From: JAAFKA01 sp044348925 | Lineage (GTDB): Bacteria > Bacteroidota > Bacteroidia > Cytophagales > Thermoflexibacteraceae | Direction: 5' to 3' | Assembly (NCBI GenBank): GCA_044348925.1 | Contig: JBIKRY010000115.1 | Coordinates: 1 to 13,633, forward strand | DNA: 13,633 nt | In this document: piece by piece, positions 1 to 8,096 of the stretch | Layout: every line of letters begins with the position of its first letter | Position numbering within the stretch: position 1 is the stretch's first letter | The notes under the pieces: generated by a model | Seen by the model: only the letters and a program-made list of their open reading frames with translations | Database searches by the model: none | Told to the model about the DNA's origin: nothing | Made by a program: the position numbers and the translations under genes

Positions 1-23
1 TCAGCAATTCCCACTTTGGCACT

Positions 24-155
24 TTATTCCAATTTTACCCTATAGGCATTTGCCAACTCTTGGTAGAGTTGTGCAAAATTTTTGAAATTCTTTGAAAAAG
101 AATATAGTTCTGCTATAAAGTAAGGACTTTTTTTAGGGATAAAACTTTTGGACAT
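24..155 (-). CDS. 43-aa ORF inside the inverted-repeat element
   Basis: This short frame runs from an ATG at 155-153 to a TAA at 26-24. It starts MSKSFIPKKSPYF and ends ELANAYRVKLE. The product would be basic and aromatic-rich, with no signal peptide and no membrane segment. I do not recognise it. It fills most of the space between the 21-bp inverted repeats and has the same orientation as the glycoside hydrolase gene, whose stop lies 137 bp upstream. It may be the joined ends of a deleted transposase, a small accessory protein, or chance. No promoter motif is obvious in front of it. Confidence 0.35.
   Translation of the reverse strand: MSKSFIPKKSPYFIAELYSFSKNFKNFAQLYQELANAYRVKLE
49..77. repeat. 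Small hairpin inside the element
   Basis: TTTGC-CAACTCT (49-60) pairs with AGAGTTG-T-GCAAA (65-77) around a TGGT loop. That gives a 12-bp stem with one bulged T at 72. It lies within the 3' part of the 43-codon ORF, so it may simply reflect coding sequence. No T-run follows on either strand in a position that would make it a good terminator. Confidence 0.4.
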
Positions 156-291
156 AAAATATTAACTTGCTTTAAATCATAGAAATATCAAAAATTGACC
201 ATTGAATTGCCAAAGTGGGAATTGCTGATTTATTATATATTTTACTTGTAACTCATTGATTATCAATAAAGTAATCCGTAGTTCACGTTAT

Positions 292-2814
292 TTACCAAAC
301 TACTACTATTTTTTGTTCTTCGTTTACTTTTGTTGTTTTGGTTTTGATAATAATGCCATCTTTTTCTTGCACAAAGCCAGACGGATTTTCGTCTAACTCT
401 TTACGAGAGGAATATGCCTTAATTGCAACGCCATTTACATTTATGCCTTTGGTACTTTTGGGAGTTATTAATTCTATGAGGCAATTTCGATTTTCTTCCA
501 TATTATAGTTACCTTTGGCAGCACCAATATGGATTCGGTGTTCGTCTTTGTTGCCCGATTGTTCGAGAACTGTTGTCCGAAAATCTCCTTGTTGATAATA
601 TACTGTTTTTCCATCATCTTCATACAACAAAAATTCTTTCAAATTCTCATCAGCAAAAACCTTGATAATCAGTTCATTATGTATGCTATTATCTGTCCTT
701 TTCCCCAAAATATTCATTGTTTGTTCATCTACATACATCATAGGAATAATAGCTCCTGCTTTTGCGTACAATGGCAATTTGAATAAACCATTTCTATATA
801 AAGCAATATTATTTACAAAATTTGCCCGTCCTTTAACAACTTTATTGGTATAAAAATCAAACCACGTACCTTGTGGCAGATATACATCTTTTGTTTTTTC
901 GTTTGCTACCGTAGAAGCAGCAGTTAGCAAAAATTCACCTATCATTTTGTGGTCGCCAAGATTATTTACGTGCTTATCAGTTTGGTAATGATAGACTAAA
1001 GGTGCAATAATAGGCTCACCAATCGTATATGCTTTATATGCTAAAGAATACAAATAAGGGGTTAGAGCATATCGCAGCCTTGTATTTGCCAAATTACTCG
1101 GTACATCACCAATTTTGTCGGGTGCTGTTTCATTTTGGCGTTTTTCATCTACGTTAGAAGTGTGTGGACGTACAGGAATTTCGCATAATGTTCCATAGGC
1201 ATACCAACGTGTATAACTATCTTGCAAATCTACCCGAACTGTAGTATCCATAAAACGGTGGAATCCGCCAATATCCGAGCCATAATAGTCGATTCCCGAA
1301 AATGCCATATTTGCCTGCCCTGCGGTTTGTGCTGCAAGACTCGTCATACGTGAAGAAATATCCCCTGACCATAGTGCAGCTCCGTAGCGTTGCATTCCTA
1401 TAGCTCCAGACCTTGCCAATACAAATGGTCTTTGTATGATTTTTGAACTTTTATAGCCTTCGGCAATACCTTGTAACCACTTGAAACCAAATAAATTGTG
1501 AATATCTTTGTGATAACCACCTACATAAATAGAGGAATCGTTGTAATTTTCGGGTTCTCCCAAGTCGCACCAATGTCCAATTACCCCATCATTGATAAGT
1601 TTTAATCGTTTAGTTTGGTGAATATATTGTTGTGTTTGGGGATTTGTATAATCAAACATACCACCTGCACCCCACCATGCTTTTGGCAATACAAAAAAGT
1701 TTTTTCTATCCAACGCATAACTTGCCAATAATCCTAATTTTGCCATTTGGTCAAATTCTGGTCTTGATTTAGCCACATACGCCTCTTCGATAGTCATAAT
1801 TCCAATACCATTTTTGGTGTCATACTGCAAAATTTTTGTCTTTGGGTCTGGAAAATTTTTGGTATCCCAATCCAATTTTCCCATTTGCGAATCTTCTGGT
1901 TTTATACCTCCAAACCATTGCAAATCCATCACAAAACCATCTACAGGAAATTTGTTTTTTTGTAACGAATTTAGTTTTTCATCTACTTCTGCCCAATTAT
2001 CATAGCCAAATTCTGAAACCCATAAACCAAACATTTTTTTAGGTGGAATTGGTGGTCTGCCTGTCAATTCCATAAAATCTTTTCGCAAATCTTTCAAATC
2101 TTTGCCGTGGAAGAAGAAAAAATCTACCTCACCACCGTCTGCTTCGGCTGTCCATTCGTGTTTTGGGCTAAAATCCCATCTCTGCTTGTATTCATTGTCA
2201 TACAAAACTGCATAATTTTCAAATTTTGCACTATGCAAAGCATACAAAATAGGTAATTGTGTATTGCCTGTTGCACCACCATTTGCATACACCATTTCGT
2301 TGCCATGTTTTCCACCAATACGTTTTTTGCCATTCCAATCAAATTCTACACTACCAAGTTTAGAAAAGTCAAATTGTTGCCCTAAACCAAAAAAATGGGT
2401 ATGACTTTTTTTGTAAGCTCGAAAGCCTCGCCAATTTCCATCTACACTGGTAGGCGTAAAAGTTACTAAGATTAAATCTTTTTGTTGCTTATCAATCATA
2501 GTAACAGTAAAACTATAGGGATTAAAAACTATTTTTAAGTCCTTTGTTTCTACAGTATTTCCATTTTGTTGAAATTCGTTAGCACCTGTATAATCTGTTT
2601 TTGCAATAGACGGAGTAGTATTGACAAACATTTTGCCATTGGTTTTGTCATCTCCAAAACGGAAATGTATCAGGTCATCATCCCAACATTCCAAAGTTAA
2701 AATCAAAGGTTTTGTACCTGTGCCTTTAAATTGTATGCGTTGAATTTGTTGCCCAAATAAACTAAGAGAAATAAAAAATAGATAGAAAAATAGTAAAATT
2801 TTATTGATTTTCAT
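292..2814 (-). CDS. Secreted glycoside hydrolase family 31 (alpha-glucosidase-like)
   Basis: The 840-residue product hydrolyses an alpha-glycosidic bond with retention; the exact substrate cannot be read from sequence. Residues 1-21 form a signal peptide (lysines, hydrophobic FFYLFFISLSLFG, then QQ), so the enzyme is exported. A beta-sandwich N-domain spans about residues 25-250. The (beta/alpha)8 barrel follows, with the family motifs GFVMDLQWFGG (293-303), HWCDLGEPE with nucleophile D417, LARSG (466-470), LWSGD (481-485) and YGSDIGGF with acid/base D514. A C-terminal beta region of the DUF5110 type runs from about 640 to the end. The length is normal for a secreted GH31. The ATG at 2814-2812 is supported by the signal peptide and a promoter about 27 bp upstream. 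It stands alone: the terminator at 2941-2980 separates it from the oxidase genes, and no sus-type transporter or other carbohydrate gene is in view. Alpha-glucosidase is the default reading; alpha-xylosidase or transglucosidase is possible. Confidence 0.9.
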   Translation of the reverse strand: MKINKILLFFYLFFISLSLFGQQIQRIQFKGTGTKPLILTLECWDDDLIHFRFGDDKTNGKMFVNTTPSIAKTDYTGANEFQQNGNTVETKDLKIVFNPYSFTVTMIDKQQKDLILVTFTPTSVDGNWRGFRAYKKSHTHFFGLGQQFDFSKLGSVEFDWNGKKRIGGKHGNEMVYANGGATGNTQLPILYALHSAKFENYAVLYDNEYKQRWDFSPKHEWTAEADGGEVDFFFFHGKDLKDLRKDFMELTGRPPIPPKKMFGLWVSEFGYDNWAEVDEKLNSLQKNKFPVDGFVMDLQWFGGIKPEDSQMGKLDWDTKNFPDPKTKILQYDTKNGIGIMTIEEAYVAKSRPEFDQMAKLGLLASYALDRKNFFVLPKAWWGAGGMFDYTNPQTQQYIHQTKRLKLINDGVIGHWCDLGEPENYNDSSIYVGGYHKDIHNLFGFKWLQGIAEGYKSSKIIQRPFVLARSGAIGMQRYGAALWSGDISSRMTSLAAQTAGQANMAFSGIDYYGSDIGGFHRFMDTTVRVDLQDSYTRWYAYGTLCEIPVRPHTSNVDEKRQNETAPDKIGDVPSNLANTRLRYALTPYLYSLAYKAYTIGEPIIAPLVYHYQTDKHVNNLGDHKMIGEFLLTAASTVANEKTKDVYLPQGTWFDFYTNKVVKGRANFVNNIALYRNGLFKLPLYAKAGAIIPMMYVDEQTMNILGKRTDNSIHNELIIKVFADENLKEFLLYEDDGKTVYYQQGDFRTTVLEQSGNKDEHRIHIGAAKGNYNMEENRNCLIELITPKSTKGINVNGVAIKAYSSRKELDENPSGFVQEKDGIIIKTKTTKVNEEQKIVVVW

Positions 2815-2840
2815 GTTGGTATATGTTTTAGGTATTAATA

Positions 2841-2870
2841 CAAAAGTATAAGATATTTTCTGCTCTACAA
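2841..2870 (-). promoter_or_regulatory. Bacteroidota-type promoter of the GH31 gene
   Basis: On the minus strand, TTG (2870-2868) is followed after 19 bp by TACTTTTG (2848-2841), a full match to the -7 consensus TAnnTTTG with the -33 element at normal spacing. Transcription should begin near 2836, leaving a leader of about 20 nt before the ATG at 2814. No operator or riboswitch is visible. Confidence 0.65.
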
Positions 2871-2940
2871 TAGATATGTAATAATTTTATAGATAAAGAT
2901 TTCTGTTTTTGCGGTAATTGCATCTAACATTGTATATACA

Positions 2941-2980
2941 AAAAAAAACCTTTACAAATATATTTGTAAAGGTTTTTTTT
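2941..2980 (-). terminator. Intrinsic terminator after coxA
   Basis: Two 20-bp halves (2941-2960 and 2961-2980) are perfectly complementary: an A8 run, then CCTTTACAAATA, and the mirror image ending in T8. It starts 1 bp after the coxA stop (2984-2982). The T-tract follows the stem on both strands, so it would work in either direction, but only the respiratory transcript reads into it here. It also insulates the GH31 promoter downstream. Confidence 0.85.
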
Positions 2981-2981
2981 G

Positions 2982-4847
2982 TTAAGCAGCCAACTCTTTT
3001 TCTGTTTCTAAGTCATGAATATCATGCTCATTATTAGATTCTGGAGTTTGCGACAAAGGAATATTTTGCGGAATAAAATCTTCTTTTGCCCCTGGTTTAC
3101 TATAATCATAAGGCCATCTATATACTGTAGGAATTTTGCCTTCCCAGTTTCCGTGTCCAGGGAAACGTGGAGTTGTCCATTCCAAGGTAGTCGAATTCCA
3201 AGGATTCAATGGTGCTAAACGACCTTTGAACATCGAATAGAAAAAGTTGAAACCAAAGATTAATTGTCCTGTTAAAGCCAATAATGCTGCAATACTAATA
3301 AACATATTCAAATCTGTAAAACTTTGAAAAGCATCGAAGTTTGTCCAAGAGTAATAGCGGCGTGGAAAACCTGCAATACCAATGTAGTGCATAGGGAAAA
3401 ATACCATATAAACACCTACAAATGTTACCCAGAAATGGATATAACCCATTTTTTCGTCCATCATACGACCAAACATTTTTGGAAACCAATGATAAACTCC
3501 TGCCATCATACCAAAGAATGAAGCTGCACCCATTACCAAGTGAAAGTGTGCTACTACAAAATAAGTATCATGTAATTGAATATCCAAAGCAGAGTTTCCT
3601 AAGTGAATACCTGTTACACCACCAGAGATAAATAAAGATACCAAACCAATAGAAAACAACATAGCTGGAGTAAACACCAAATTACCTCTCCACAAAGTAG
3701 TGATATAATTAAATGCTTTTACTGCGGAAGGTACGGCAATAATCAAAGTTAGGAACATAAAAATAGAACCTAAAAATGGATTCATACCTGACATAAACAT
3801 GTGGTGAGCCCAAACAATGAAAGATAAAAATGCAATACCTAACATAGAACCAATCATAGCACGATAACCAAAAATAGGTTTGCGAGAATTGGTTGCAATA
3901 ATTTCGGAAGTCATACCTAAAGCAGGTAATAATACAATGTAAACTTCTGGGTGTCCCAAAAACCAAAATAAGTGTTGGAATAATACAGGACTACCTCCTA
4001 CATTAGATAATGCCTCCCCACCGATATAAATTTCGGATAAGTAGAAACTTGTGCCAAAATGTCTATCAAAAATTAATAACAAAGCTGCCGAAAACAATAC
4101 AGGGAAAGACAAAACACCAATAATGGCAGTAATGAAAAATGCCCAAATTGTCAAAGGTAATTTGGTAAATGACATACCTATTGTACGCATATTGATTACT
4201 GTAGTAATGTAATTGATACTACCTAATAAAGATGATACAATAAAAATTGCCATACTACACAACCACAAAGTCATACCTAAACCAGAACCAGACATGGCTT
4301 GTGGCAACGCACTTAACGGCGGATAAATTACCCAGCCACCACTTGCGGGACCTGTAGAGATGAAAATGGAACTAAACATTAACACACTAGAGATAAAGAA
4401 GAACCAATAAGATAGCATATTCAAAAATCCAGATGCCATATCTCTTGCTCCAATTTGCAATGGAATCAAGAAATTACTAAAAGTTCCACTCAAACCCGCA
4501 GTCAATACAAAGAATACCATAATAGTACCGTGCATGGTAACCAATGCTAAGTAAAATTCTTGGTCTATTTTACCTTTATCTGTAAGCCAGCCACCAAGAA
4601 TCGGCTTTAGAAATGATAAATCCGCATCGGGAAAACCTAATTGCAAACGGAATAAACCCGACATTGCTCCTCCAAGCAAAGCCCATAACAACCCCGTAAT
4701 AAGGAATTGTTTAGCTATTACTTTGTGGTCTTGTGAAAAAATGTATTTTTCAAAAAAAGACTGTTCATGATGTTCATGATGCTCATCATGCCCATGTCCA
4801 TGTGCATGTGCATCATGAGCATGAATTTCTACGTGGGCATTTGCCAT
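2982..4847 (-). CDS. coxA: Cytochrome c oxidase subunit I (aa3-type)
   Basis: This 621-residue catalytic subunit reduces O2 to water at the haem a3/CuB site and pumps protons in the inner membrane. All ligands are present: H106 (VTMHGT) and H436 for haem a, H434 (VVAHFHLVMG) for haem a3, and H299, H348, H349 for CuB. Y303 in GHPEVY is the usual cross-linked tyrosine. The D-channel is intact (D136 in GARDM, N125, and E301 in GHPEVY), as is the K-channel lysine K377 (PSAVK). Together these indicate an A1-type haem-copper oxidase. About 12 membrane helices span residues 45-545. The N-terminal 28 residues carry 11 histidines, which is unusual. The C-terminal tail (from about 550) has the NPW...LEW...P pattern common in subunit I. 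The gene follows coxB by 56 bp, is last in the cluster, and is closed by a strong terminator. The ATG is at 4847-4845. Confidence 0.97.
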   Translation of the reverse strand: MANAHVEIHAHDAHAHGHGHDEHHEHHEQSFFEKYIFSQDHKVIAKQFLITGLLWALLGGAMSGLFRLQLGFPDADLSFLKPILGGWLTDKGKIDQEFYLALVTMHGTIMVFFVLTAGLSGTFSNFLIPLQIGARDMASGFLNMLSYWFFFISSVLMFSSIFISTGPASGGWVIYPPLSALPQAMSGSGLGMTLWLCSMAIFIVSSLLGSINYITTVINMRTIGMSFTKLPLTIWAFFITAIIGVLSFPVLFSAALLLIFDRHFGTSFYLSEIYIGGEALSNVGGSPVLFQHLFWFLGHPEVYIVLLPALGMTSEIIATNSRKPIFGYRAMIGSMLGIAFLSFIVWAHHMFMSGMNPFLGSIFMFLTLIIAVPSAVKAFNYITTLWRGNLVFTPAMLFSIGLVSLFISGGVTGIHLGNSALDIQLHDTYFVVAHFHLVMGAASFFGMMAGVYHWFPKMFGRMMDEKMGYIHFWVTFVGVYMVFFPMHYIGIAGFPRRYYSWTNFDAFQSFTDLNMFISIAALLALTGQLIFGFNFFYSMFKGRLAPLNPWNSTTLEWTTPRFPGHGNWEGKIPTVYRWPYDYSKPGAKEDFIPQNIPLSQTPESNNEHDIHDLETEKELAA

Positions 4848-4903
4848 AGTATTTAATATTTAAGTAAAAATATAAACGGTTGAAAGTTATAATACGAGTG
4901 AAA

Positions 4904-5950
4904 TTATTTGGTAGAAGCACTCAATTTTTCTTTTCCATCTAATTTCAACTGGTCTACATATTCTTTATTTAAGGAATACCAAGTTTTTTGTGTTGCAAGC
5001 CATTTTTCATAGTCTGCAGGCTCATCTACAATAATTTTCATACGCATTGCAAAATGACTTTGTCCACAAATTTCGGTACAAGCTAATTCATAATCGAATT
5101 TGTCTGCATTTGGTTTGCCATTTTTTGCCAACTCTGCACGCATTTCAGCAGTGGACATAGTTGGTACAAACCAAAACTGTGTTGGCATACCAGGTACTGC
5201 GTCCATTTTCACTCTAAAATGTGGCATAAATACACTGTGCAAAACATCTCTTGCTCTAATTTTTAGCAATATATTTTTGCCTTTTGGCATGTGAATTTCA
5301 TTTGGTGTAAAGTCATCAAAGTTTGCTTTATCATTAAAATCCATTCCAAAAGAGTTTGTTGCATCAATTTTACGGAAGTCATATTTGCCTATCACATTGT
5401 CTGTGCCTGCATAACGTACTTGCCAGTTAAATTGCTTACCCATAATTTCGATTTCTACTCTATCTTTTGGTGCTGCACTCATTACATCAGACCAAACTTT
5501 CCAACCCGAAATAACCAATACCGTTAAGACAATAGCAGGTATCACCGTCCAAATTATTTCTAATTTATTGTTGTGTGGATACCAAAATGCCTTACGGTCT
5601 TCATTATAACGGTATTTGAATGGAGCAAAAAACAAGATGCAATGGGTAAGGAAGAATACCGCAAATACTACTGCCGTAACCAACCAAAACAAGTCATCTG
5701 TTCGTTTTCCATGTTCGGAAGCTGCAACAGGTAGAAAATCTTTTGCTGCAATACCCGAATACCAAGCAATTAAGCCAAAACCTACAAAGAAAAAGACAAT
5801 AAACAGAAATCCATTAATGGCATTGCTTGTGCCTATTTTTTTCTGTCCTGCATTTCCCTTTGCCACTTGCACCAATAACAATATTCTATAGACCATAACT
5901 AATGCAGCTATGAATAGAATACCACCAGTAATAAGAAGTAAAGAGTTCAT
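4904..5950 (-). CDS. coxB: Cytochrome c oxidase subunit II with CuA centre
   Basis: Subunit II takes electrons from cytochrome c into its binuclear CuA centre and passes them to haem a in subunit I. The ligand set is complete: H238 (VLHSVFMPHF), then C291, E293, C295, H299 and M302 in ACTEICGQSHFAMRM, with standard C-x3-C-x3-H-x2-M spacing. The aromatic electron-entry motif appears as QFNWQVRY (173-180). At 348 residues it is long: four hydrophobic segments (about 4-28, 48-66, 86-110, 131-152) precede the cupredoxin domain, where the classical subunit has two. There is no C-terminal haem c domain (no CxxCH), so a separate donor such as ActE is needed. A hairpin lies between it and actF upstream; coxA follows 56 bp downstream. 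The order actE-actF-coxB-coxA matches that known from Bacteroidota. Confidence 0.96.
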   Translation of the reverse strand: MNSLLLITGGILFIAALVMVYRILLLVQVAKGNAGQKKIGTSNAINGFLFIVFFFVGFGLIAWYSGIAAKDFLPVAASEHGKRTDDLFWLVTAVVFAVFFLTHCILFFAPFKYRYNEDRKAFWYPHNNKLEIIWTVIPAIVLTVLVISGWKVWSDVMSAAPKDRVEIEIMGKQFNWQVRYAGTDNVIGKYDFRKIDATNSFGMDFNDKANFDDFTPNEIHMPKGKNILLKIRARDVLHSVFMPHFRVKMDAVPGMPTQFWFVPTMSTAEMRAELAKNGKPNADKFDYELACTEICGQSHFAMRMKIIVDEPADYEKWLATQKTWYSLNKEYVDQLKLDGKEKLSASTK

Positions 5951-6042
5951 AAAATTGTTGTTTTATCTTACGTTAAATATACAAAATGTTTGTAATAAAG
6001 TTTCGCAATTTTGAGGAAATATTGAAAGTTTATTTTAGAAAC

Positions 6043-6079
6043 AAAACCCATAAGATTTTGGCTATATCTTATCGGTTTT
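6043..6079 (-). terminator. Hairpin between actF and coxB (possible attenuator)
   Basis: AAAACC-C-ATAAGAT (6043-6056) and ATCTTAT-C-GGTTTT (6066-6079) pair as a 14-bp stem with one mismatch and a 9-nt loop. Read on the minus strand it starts 10 nt after the actF stop (6092-6090) and its 3' arm is AT-rich. There is no long T-run, so it may only partly terminate, or may mark an RNA processing or stability site that sets different act and cox levels. No convincing promoter was found in the remaining 92 bp before coxB. Confidence 0.4.
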
Positions 6080-6089
6080 GTAGTAGTGA

Positions 6090-7406
6090 TTAAATATTGT
6101 GGTGTAAACTTTCTTGTAACATTGGGTGGTTTTTGGCAACTAATGGAGCTTTAGCTAAATTTACACCGATTGTAAATGCTAAACCTGCTACATAAATCAT
6201 CATCAAACCTAATTCCATAAATCCGATAGTACCTTCGCCTTTTAATACGCCTGGGGTAACCATTTGGTAAAAATCTATCCAATGTCCTGCTAATACGCCA
6301 AAACATACTATTTTCAAAATAATAGTTTTACGTTTTGCATCTCTTGTCATTAAACCAAAGAATGGGAAAATGAAATTTAGGAAAATATTTAAGAAAAATA
6401 CTTTAGAATAGGTTGGATTGCTTAGACGGTCTATAAAATATGCTGTTTCTTCTGGAATATTTGCATAGTATATCAACAAGAATTGAGCAAACCATACATA
6501 AGACCAGAAAATGCTAAATGCAAAAATAAATTTACCTAAGTCATGTAAGTGGTTTTCGTTTACCATTTTCAAATAGCCATCATCTTTTAAGAACATAATC
6601 ACTAAAGCAATGGTTGCTAAACCAGATACGTGCCAACTTGCAAACATATACCAACCAAACATAGTAGAAAACCAGTGTGTGTCTATAGACATTATCCACA
6701 TCCAAGCACCGATTGAAGAAGTAATTGCTAAGAAGATAATAAATAAAGTAGCTAAAGTTTTAATTTTCCAAAATCTTGCTGTGCCACCTTCTTGGTCTTC
6801 TGCAATAGAATTTTTGCGAATTAAAGTCCAAAAGAAATACCAAACAAACACAAAACCTATGGTAACATAAAAGAAAATAGGGTTTAGAAAACCTGCTTTG
6901 CCTGCTATAATCTCATCATATTCAGGATTTGCTGTACCGTCTGCTAATTTTTCTTCGAACAAACTGTGGTGTGTCCAGTGAAAAATATCGTGTCCACCAA
7001 CGGCAAATACGATAATCATCATAATACCCATAAATGGCAAAAATGCCCCAAATGCTTCGGGTACTCTTTTGATAGCTGCTGACCAGCCTACGTGAGCTGC
7101 TGATTGAATGGCGATAAAAAATACGCCTATCATCGAAATACCAAGAAAGAAAATGGTATTTATCCACAAATCTGCAATTAATCGGGTAGTCCATGACGTT
7201 GCATGATGTTCTCCACCTGCTACTGTGCCTACAGGGTCATTGAAAGCTAAGGCGTGGTGTTCTCCACCACCTGTACCAAAGGCATTCATTGCTACTCCTA
7301 TTGCAAAAAATATAATTCCTATGATTAGAACTATAAAAATGTTTTTCTTAGATTTATCCGAAAAAACATACTTTTCATCTAAGTTATATTGTACATCAGA
7401 TTTCAT
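6090..7406 (-). CDS. actF: Alternative complex III membrane subunit ActF
   Basis: ActF is a polytopic, cofactor-free integral subunit of alternative complex III, the quinol:cytochrome c oxidoreductase that replaces bc1 in many Bacteroidota. It is related to the NrfD/PsrC-type subunit ActC. The 438-residue product has about ten hydrophobic helices (near 22-42, 80-101, 122-138, 173-194, 214-236, 254-273, 291-313, 333-352, 362-381, 396-416). It also has family-like segments: HVGWSAAIKRVPEAFGAFLP (105-124), MSIDTHWFSTMFGWY (239-253) and GHWIDFY (374-380). A short motif, GGEHHA, occurs twice in the loop after helix 1 (47-52 and 64-69). There are no haem motifs. It follows actE by 39 bp and precedes coxB, so it should be co-transcribed with actE. 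The start is the ATG at 7406-7404. Confidence 0.9.
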   Translation of the reverse strand: MKSDVQYNLDEKYVFSDKSKKNIFIVLIIGIIFFAIGVAMNAFGTGGGEHHALAFNDPVGTVAGGEHHATSWTTRLIADLWINTIFFLGISMIGVFFIAIQSAAHVGWSAAIKRVPEAFGAFLPFMGIMMIIVFAVGGHDIFHWTHHSLFEEKLADGTANPEYDEIIAGKAGFLNPIFFYVTIGFVFVWYFFWTLIRKNSIAEDQEGGTARFWKIKTLATLFIIFLAITSSIGAWMWIMSIDTHWFSTMFGWYMFASWHVSGLATIALVIMFLKDDGYLKMVNENHLHDLGKFIFAFSIFWSYVWFAQFLLIYYANIPEETAYFIDRLSNPTYSKVFFLNIFLNFIFPFFGLMTRDAKRKTIILKIVCFGVLAGHWIDFYQMVTPGVLKGEGTIGFMELGLMMIYVAGLAFTIGVNLAKAPLVAKNHPMLQESLHHNI

Positions 7407-7445
7407 ATGGTATCTATATTAAAAGTCAAAATTAAAGGTCAGAGA

Positions 7446-8096
7446 TTAGTTTTCTCCTTTTTGAAGTTTTTGTACATAATGCACAATTTTCCATCTTTCT
7501 TCAGGATTAATTTGGCTTTTATGCGACCACATACGGTTACGCCCGTACGTAATAGTGTGGAAGATATGCCCTTCAGTTGCTGTTTTGATAGCACCACCTG
7601 TTAGATTTGCTACCCCTTTATACATGACTCCAACTTTGCCATCGCCTTTGCCTTCGGCTCCATGGCATGGAGAACAAAAATTGGTATAAAGGTGTTTGCC
7701 TTCTGCCAACACTTGCCCTGCGGAGTCTAAAGGAATTGGATTTTTTAGGATACGACCTGCCAAAGCAATACTATCTTTGTGCAATTCATAGACTAACAAC
7801 TTGGTGCTGTCTGTCAGGCGGATATTTCCTGTGGCACTCAAATAATTTTGGCGTTTTACAGTCCCTGCAACAGGCTCCCGCATATTCATATTTTTCTTGC
7901 CATTATAGTCGTTATAACGGTTCGAATTATAATCACTTGCTGTAGAGTCTATCACTTGCGAAAGAGGGTCATAGGCTGGAGTAGTGTACATTTGTGGTGC
8001 ATACTCTGTTCCTGCATATTCGCCGCCTGCTTTACAGCCCCAAAGTGAAACACTTATAGAAGCTGCAAATAATAGTGTTTTTGTCTTTATGAACAT
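7446..8096 (-). CDS. actE: Alternative complex III lipoprotein cytochrome c, ActE
   Basis: ActE is the monohaem c subunit of alternative complex III and probably hands electrons towards the oxidase. I start it at the ATG at 8096-8094, giving 216 residues. The frame also opens at a TTG at 8117, but the ATG gives a normal 20-residue lipoprotein signal with lipobox SLWG-C (C21). A linker rich in Y, N and D follows, then MREPVAGTVKR, a motif typical of ActE. The haem site CSPCH (C141, C144, H145) is next, followed by the second ligand, probably M189 in GRNRMWSH. The protein should be lipid-anchored on the periplasmic side. It is the first gene of the visible cluster: about 490 bp of AT-rich sequence lies upstream where actD would be expected. 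A weak -7-like TTAATTTG occurs upstream, without a matching -33 box. Confidence 0.88.
   Translation of the reverse strand: MFIKTKTLLFAASISVSLWGCKAGGEYAGTEYAPQMYTTPAYDPLSQVIDSTASDYNSNRYNDYNGKKNMNMREPVAGTVKRQNYLSATGNIRLTDSTKLLVYELHKDSIALAGRILKNPIPLDSAGQVLAEGKHLYTNFCSPCHGAEGKGDGKVGVMYKGVANLTGGAIKTATEGHIFHTITYGRNRMWSHKSQINPEERWKIVHYVQKLQKGEN

Larger units (their letters stand above)
1..228. mobile_element. MITE-like element with 21-bp terminal inverted repeats
   Basis: Positions 1-21 and 208-228 are perfect reverse complements (left arm begins TCAGCAATTCCC, right arm ends GGGAATTGCTGA). The window starts exactly at the left arm, so that arm may extend further and a target-site duplication cannot be checked. 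The 186 bp between the arms hold a 43-codon minus-strand ORF whose stop lies 2 bp inside the left arm, plus a short hairpin. A stop codon set tightly against a terminal repeat is typical of insertion sequences and their internally deleted derivatives. No transposase is present, so the element would be non-autonomous. It could also be a long-loop structure acting on downstream transcripts, but the perfect arms and the ORF position favour a mobile origin. Confidence 0.5.

Noticed and set aside
253..275. Possible terminator after the GH31 stop (ATTGAT-T-ATCAAT palindrome)
   Set aside because: Only 6 bp per arm, no G/C pairs to speak of and no useful loop or T-run; too weak to call.
5951..6010. 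Promoter directly before coxB
   Set aside because: TATATTTA-like sequence is present but lacks the final G, and no TTG lies at 17-23 bp; not strong enough.
7225..7275. Duplicated GGEHHA motif in ActF as a sign of a recent tandem duplication
   Set aside because: The shared part is only six residues, and the flanking sequences differ; loop low complexity is a sufficient explanation.
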